7,573 nucleotides of DNA from a bacterium CG2_30_54_10 (GTDB lineage: Bacteria; Muiribacteriota; Ozemobacteria; Ozemobacterales; Ozemobacteraceae): positions 1 to 7,573 of the forward strand of contig MNYA01000144.1 of NCBI GenBank assembly GCA_001872985.1, read 5' to 3'. The notes beneath the pieces were generated by a model that made no database searches, was not told the DNA's origin, and worked only from the letters and a program-made list of their open reading frames with translations. How positions within the stretch are numbered: position 1 is the first letter of the stretch; each line of letters starts with the position of its first letter. Position numbers and translations under genes: made by a program. Positions 5,188 to 7,573 of this stretch are shown in pieces.

Positions 5188-6082
5188 GATCGGAAACCTG
5201 CTCGAAGCCATGAAGAACCTGGCAACCCACTTTACCTCGACGATTGGAGAAATAACAAAGTCGGCCGAGGCTCTCAGCCAGTCGTCGGGTGATATTCTCA
5301 TCGCCGTGGAAGATCAGGCAACCATTTCAAACGAACAGTCTGCTTCCATCACTGAAATCACCTCAACCATGAAAGAATTTTCCGCTTCCTCCAGCCAGAT
5401 TGCCGAGCATTCCAGATCCGTCGTCGGAATCGCCGCTGAGACTCATGAAGGAACAAAAAAGGGTGCTGCCTCCGTGGAAATGTTCTCTTCAAAAATGGAT
5501 GAAATCAACTCCGACTGCCAGAACAGCATTAAAGAGATTATGGATCTCGGCAGCAAATCCAATGATATCTCCAAGGTCATGGAAATCATCAATAACATTG
5601 CCGATCAGACCAAGCTTATCGCCTTCAACGCAGCTCTCGAGGCATCAAGTGCCGGGGAATCCGGGAAACGATTCGGGGTAGTTGCCTCTGAGATCCGTCG
5701 CCTGGCGGACAGCGTCATGGAATCCACCAGCGAAATCGAAGGCAAAATCAAAGAAATCCAGGAAGCCTCAAACAATCTGGTTATCAGCTCGGAAAAGAAC
5801 TCCAAGACAATCAACGAGGGAATGCAGATTTCCCGGGAAACCATGGACGCTCTCAACAAGATCATCACGGGCGCCAAAGAAACAAATGACGCTGCCAAGC
5901 AGATTTCTCTTTCCACCCAGCAACAGAAAACTGCCAGCGATCAGGTTGTTATTGCTCGCAGAGAAATCGATCGGGGTTCCCGCCAGACCGCTCAATCGAT
6001 CAAGCACATCAACACAATCTCCAGGACGTTGACCGAACTGGCCGGAAACCTCAAGAAGATCACGGACGAGTTTAAACTTTAA
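5048..6082 (+). pseudogene. Methyl-accepting chemotaxis protein, HAMP and signalling part
   Basis: After the end of the second membrane helix (LLAISIGIISVVRS) comes a HAMP domain with its conserved proline (TLPLDKAIALADQLARRDL) and DEIG motif, at fragment residues about 12-65. A long coiled-coil signalling domain follows. Its hairpin tip (about residues 183-222) reads IADQTKLIAFNAALEASSAG and then ESGKRFGVVASEIRRLA, the site that contacts CheA/CheW. Lys replaces the usual Asn of 'QTN', and IAFNAALEAS replaces LALNAAIEAA. The C-terminus is symmetrical coiled coil ending DEFKL, with no CheR/CheB-binding pentapeptide. The domain is undamaged over 344 residues. A TTG at 5048 is available, but there is no Shine-Dalgarno, so as it stands this half would be made only if the +1 shift at the G-run is suppressed or is a sequencing error. 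Confidence 0.85.
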
Positions 6083-6124
6083 CACCGGATTCAGCCCGAT
6101 GCAGACTGGTTCCGGTTGTGTTAA
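6079..6124 (+). promoter_or_regulatory. Large hairpin between chemoreceptor stop and regulator start
   Basis: TTAAC-ACCGGA (6079-6089) pairs with TCCGGT-TGT-GTTAA (6111-6124): 11 base pairs with a 3-nt bulge, and CAG/CTG can pair inside the loop. The structure includes the chemoreceptor stop codon and ends 12 nt before the regulator's ATG. There is no U-tract, so a simple intrinsic terminator is unlikely. No good Shine-Dalgarno precedes the ATG, so the hairpin may control translation or coupling. It could also be a protein-binding dyad. Confidence 0.45.
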
Positions 6125-6136
6125 GATGTCGGGGCC

Positions 6137-7573
6137 ATGCGTATTCTGATAATCGATGACGATCGGCAGCAGGCGGAAAACCTTTCCGCGCTTCTGATGC
6201 GTCTTGGCCACAATGCTTCTTTTCGTATTGACCCCGTCCAGGGGCTTGCCGCATTGAATTCAGAGCCGTTCGACCTTACGCTTTTGGATATGCGAATGCC
6301 CGGCATTGATGGCTTGACCATTCTCAAGCGCGCACTGGAGCTTCGCCCGGATTCGCCAATCGTCATGCTGACCGCCTACGGAACGATTGACACGGCCGTC
6401 GATGCGATGAAACGCGGCGCCTTCGATTTTATCGTAAAGCCTGTCGAGGAAAGCCGGTTGCGTTCTCTACTTGAACTCACGGGGAAAGCGACCGAGGTTT
6501 CCCGCATGGCGAGCCTTTCGGCGCCAAAAGGCCCTGACGACGATTTATTCGTCGCCGCCGATCCATCCATGCTGAAGGTGAAAGATCTTATCCGCCGGGT
6601 TGCCGCGCTTTCGACGACCGTCCTCATTCAGGGCGAAACAGGAACGGGCAAGGAACTGGTTGCTCGCGCGATTCATTTGAACAGCCCCCGTAAAGAGAAG
6701 CCGTTCGTCGCGGTGAACTGTGCCAATCTCCAGGGAAACCTTCTCGAATCCGAGTTGTTCGGCCATGAGAAGGGGGCTTTTACCGGAGCAGATTCACGCA
6801 AACTCGGAAAATTCGAGATTGCCTCTGGGGGAACACTTTTTCTTGACGAAATCGGCGAGCTTCCGCTGGAGCTTCAGTCCAAGCTCCTTCGCGTCCTCCA
6901 AGAACAGGAAATCGAACGGGTAGGCGGGGTAAAGCCCATCCGCGTTGATGTCCGCCTTGTATCGGCTACTAACAAAGACCTCTCCAAAATGATTGAGTCC
7001 GGATCCTTTCGCCAGGATCTGTTCTACCGGCTTAATGTTTTTCCTCTTACCCTCCCTCCGCTTCGGGAGAGGGCGAACGACATTTCTGCCCTGGCCGCCC
7101 AGATCCTGGTCGAGCTTTCCTCGACTCACGGTCGGGAAACGATGTCAATTTCCGCTCCTGCGATCGAATGGCTCAAGGCGCAGTCTTGGCCTGGGAACAT
7201 CCGCGAACTGCGTAATGTTCTCGAACGCGCTTCGATCATCGACGAAGATGGCATTATCACTCCCGAAGATCTGGCCCCTTCGCCTTCATCCTCGCCTTCG
7301 CCTTCACCTTCACCTTCGACTTCGACTTCGCTTTCACACTCATCCTCCCTTCCCCTTTCCACTTCGATTTCCCCTTTCCCTTACCCCACAACGGCATCAT
7401 CGGTATCCCAGCCGAGAGAAGAAATCGGAAAATTGAACGCCATGCTCGAAGATTCGGAGCGGCAGATGCTTATCGATGCTCTCGGAAAAAATCGTGGAAA
7501 TGTTGTCGCGGTAGCCCGGGATCTCGGAATAGCACGCCGCACCCTGTATGACAAATTAAAAAAGCTCGGAGTC
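6137..7573 (+). CDS. NtrC-family sigma-54-dependent response regulator (3' end at window edge)
   Basis: The frame runs 479 codons from ATG 6137 to the edge. Residues 1-118 are a receiver with acidic pocket D7/D8, phosphoacceptor D51 (TLLDMRMPG), T79 and K101. Residues about 138-375 are the sigma-54 AAA+ domain: Walker A GETGTGKE (166-173), the sigma-54 contact loop GAFTGA (213-218), Walker B GGTLFLDE (231-238) and FRQDLFYRLNVFPLTLPPLR with arginine fingers. Residues 381-424 are a Ser/Pro/Thr-rich linker encoded by a DNA repeat. Residues about 452-479 form a Fis-type HTH (GNVVAVARDLGIARRTLYDK), so only a few residues are probably missing. All catalytic residues are present. When phosphorylated by a histidine kinase, not in this window, it should drive transcription by sigma-54 RNA polymerase. 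The promoter candidate at 3562 is a natural target. The target and signal are inference; AtoC-, ZraR- and PilR-type roles cannot be separated by eye. Confidence 0.93.
   Translation, partial: MRILIIDDDRQQAENLSALLMRLGHNASFRIDPVQGLAALNSEPFDLTLLDMRMPGIDGLTILKRALELRPDSPIVMLTAYGTIDTAVDAMKRGAFDFIVKPVEESRLRSLLELTGKATEVSRMASLSAPKGPDDDLFVAADPSMLKVKDLIRRVAALSTTVLIQGETGTGKELVARAIHLNSPRKEKPFVAVNCANLQGNLLESELFGHEKGAFTGADSRKLGKFEIASGGTLFLDEIGELPLELQSKLLRVLQEQEIERVGGVKPIRVDVRLVSATNKDLSKMIESGSFRQDLFYRLNVFPLTLPPLRERANDISALAAQILVELSSTHGRETMSISAPAIEWLKAQSWPGNIRELRNVLERASIIDEDGIITPEDLAPSPSSSPSPSPSPSTSTSLSHSSSLPLSTSISPFPYPTTASSVSQPREEIGKLNAMLEDSERQMLIDALGKNRGNVVAVARDLGIARRTLYDKLKKLGV
7277..7384. repeat. In-frame hexanucleotide CCTTCR repeat in the regulator gene
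   Basis: Eighteen consecutive six-base units, best preserved at the start (CCTTCG, CCTTCA, several ACTTCG) and decaying into CTTTCC, CCTTTC and CCTTAC, encode alternating Pro/Thr/Leu and Ser in the linker between the AAA+ and HTH domains. Codon use is plainly set by the repeat, with TCN for nearly every Ser. The unit is two codons long, so copy-number change keeps the frame. The opposite strand gives a long Glu/Gly-rich open frame that is only a shadow. Confidence 0.8.

Noticed and set aside
7126..7362. Minus-strand Glu/Gly-rich open frame over the regulator's linker.
   Set aside because: It is the complement of the CCTTCR repeat. The plus-strand frame continues into a conserved HTH and is clearly the coding one.

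Overview
The window looks like part of a Gram-negative bacterial chromosome of about 50% GC. The evidence is an outer-membrane beta-barrel protein with a signal peptide, two further exported or membrane proteins, prepilin-like genes and a sigma-54 activator. The mix of an alginate-export-type porin, a periplasmic binding protein beside a chemoreceptor, and an NtrC-family regulator is common in Desulfobacterota, Nitrospirota and similar environmental lineages. I cannot place it more exactly from sequence alone, and the lineage is inference.

Layout. Positions 1-1562 hold three minus-strand genes for prepilin-like proteins in the order GspI/PilV-like, GspJ/PilW-like, GspK/PilX-like, the last cut by the window edge. 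Their 5' side (about 1563-1630) carries a heptanucleotide CCTTC repeat and a TATAAT box. A 331-bp divergent intergenic region follows, with a sigma-70-type promoter, direct repeats and an inverted repeat in front of a plus-strand alginate-export-family porin (1894-3468). After a 149-bp gap containing a good sigma-54 promoter candidate come a periplasmic substrate-binding protein (3618-4519) and a methyl-accepting chemotaxis protein (about 4585-6082). Both are broken: the binding protein has lost its middle and is frameshifted, and the chemoreceptor has a +1 frameshift in its second membrane helix and no usable start. The window ends in an NtrC-family response regulator (6137 to the edge) with receiver, AAA+ and Fis-type HTH domains. 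Its interdomain linker is encoded by an in-frame CCTTCR hexamer repeat.

How they may work together (inference). The binding protein would deliver a ligand signal to the chemoreceptor. The sigma-54 promoter in front of the pair and the sigma-54 activator just behind it suggest a self-contained, regulator-controlled sensory locus. In this sequence the sensing arm is disrupted while the regulator reads through intact. Either the locus is decaying, or some of the lesions (especially the homopolymer ones) are sequencing errors. The clearest unexplained structures are the two related CCTTC repeats, one with 7-bp periodicity outside genes and one with 6-bp periodicity inside a gene.
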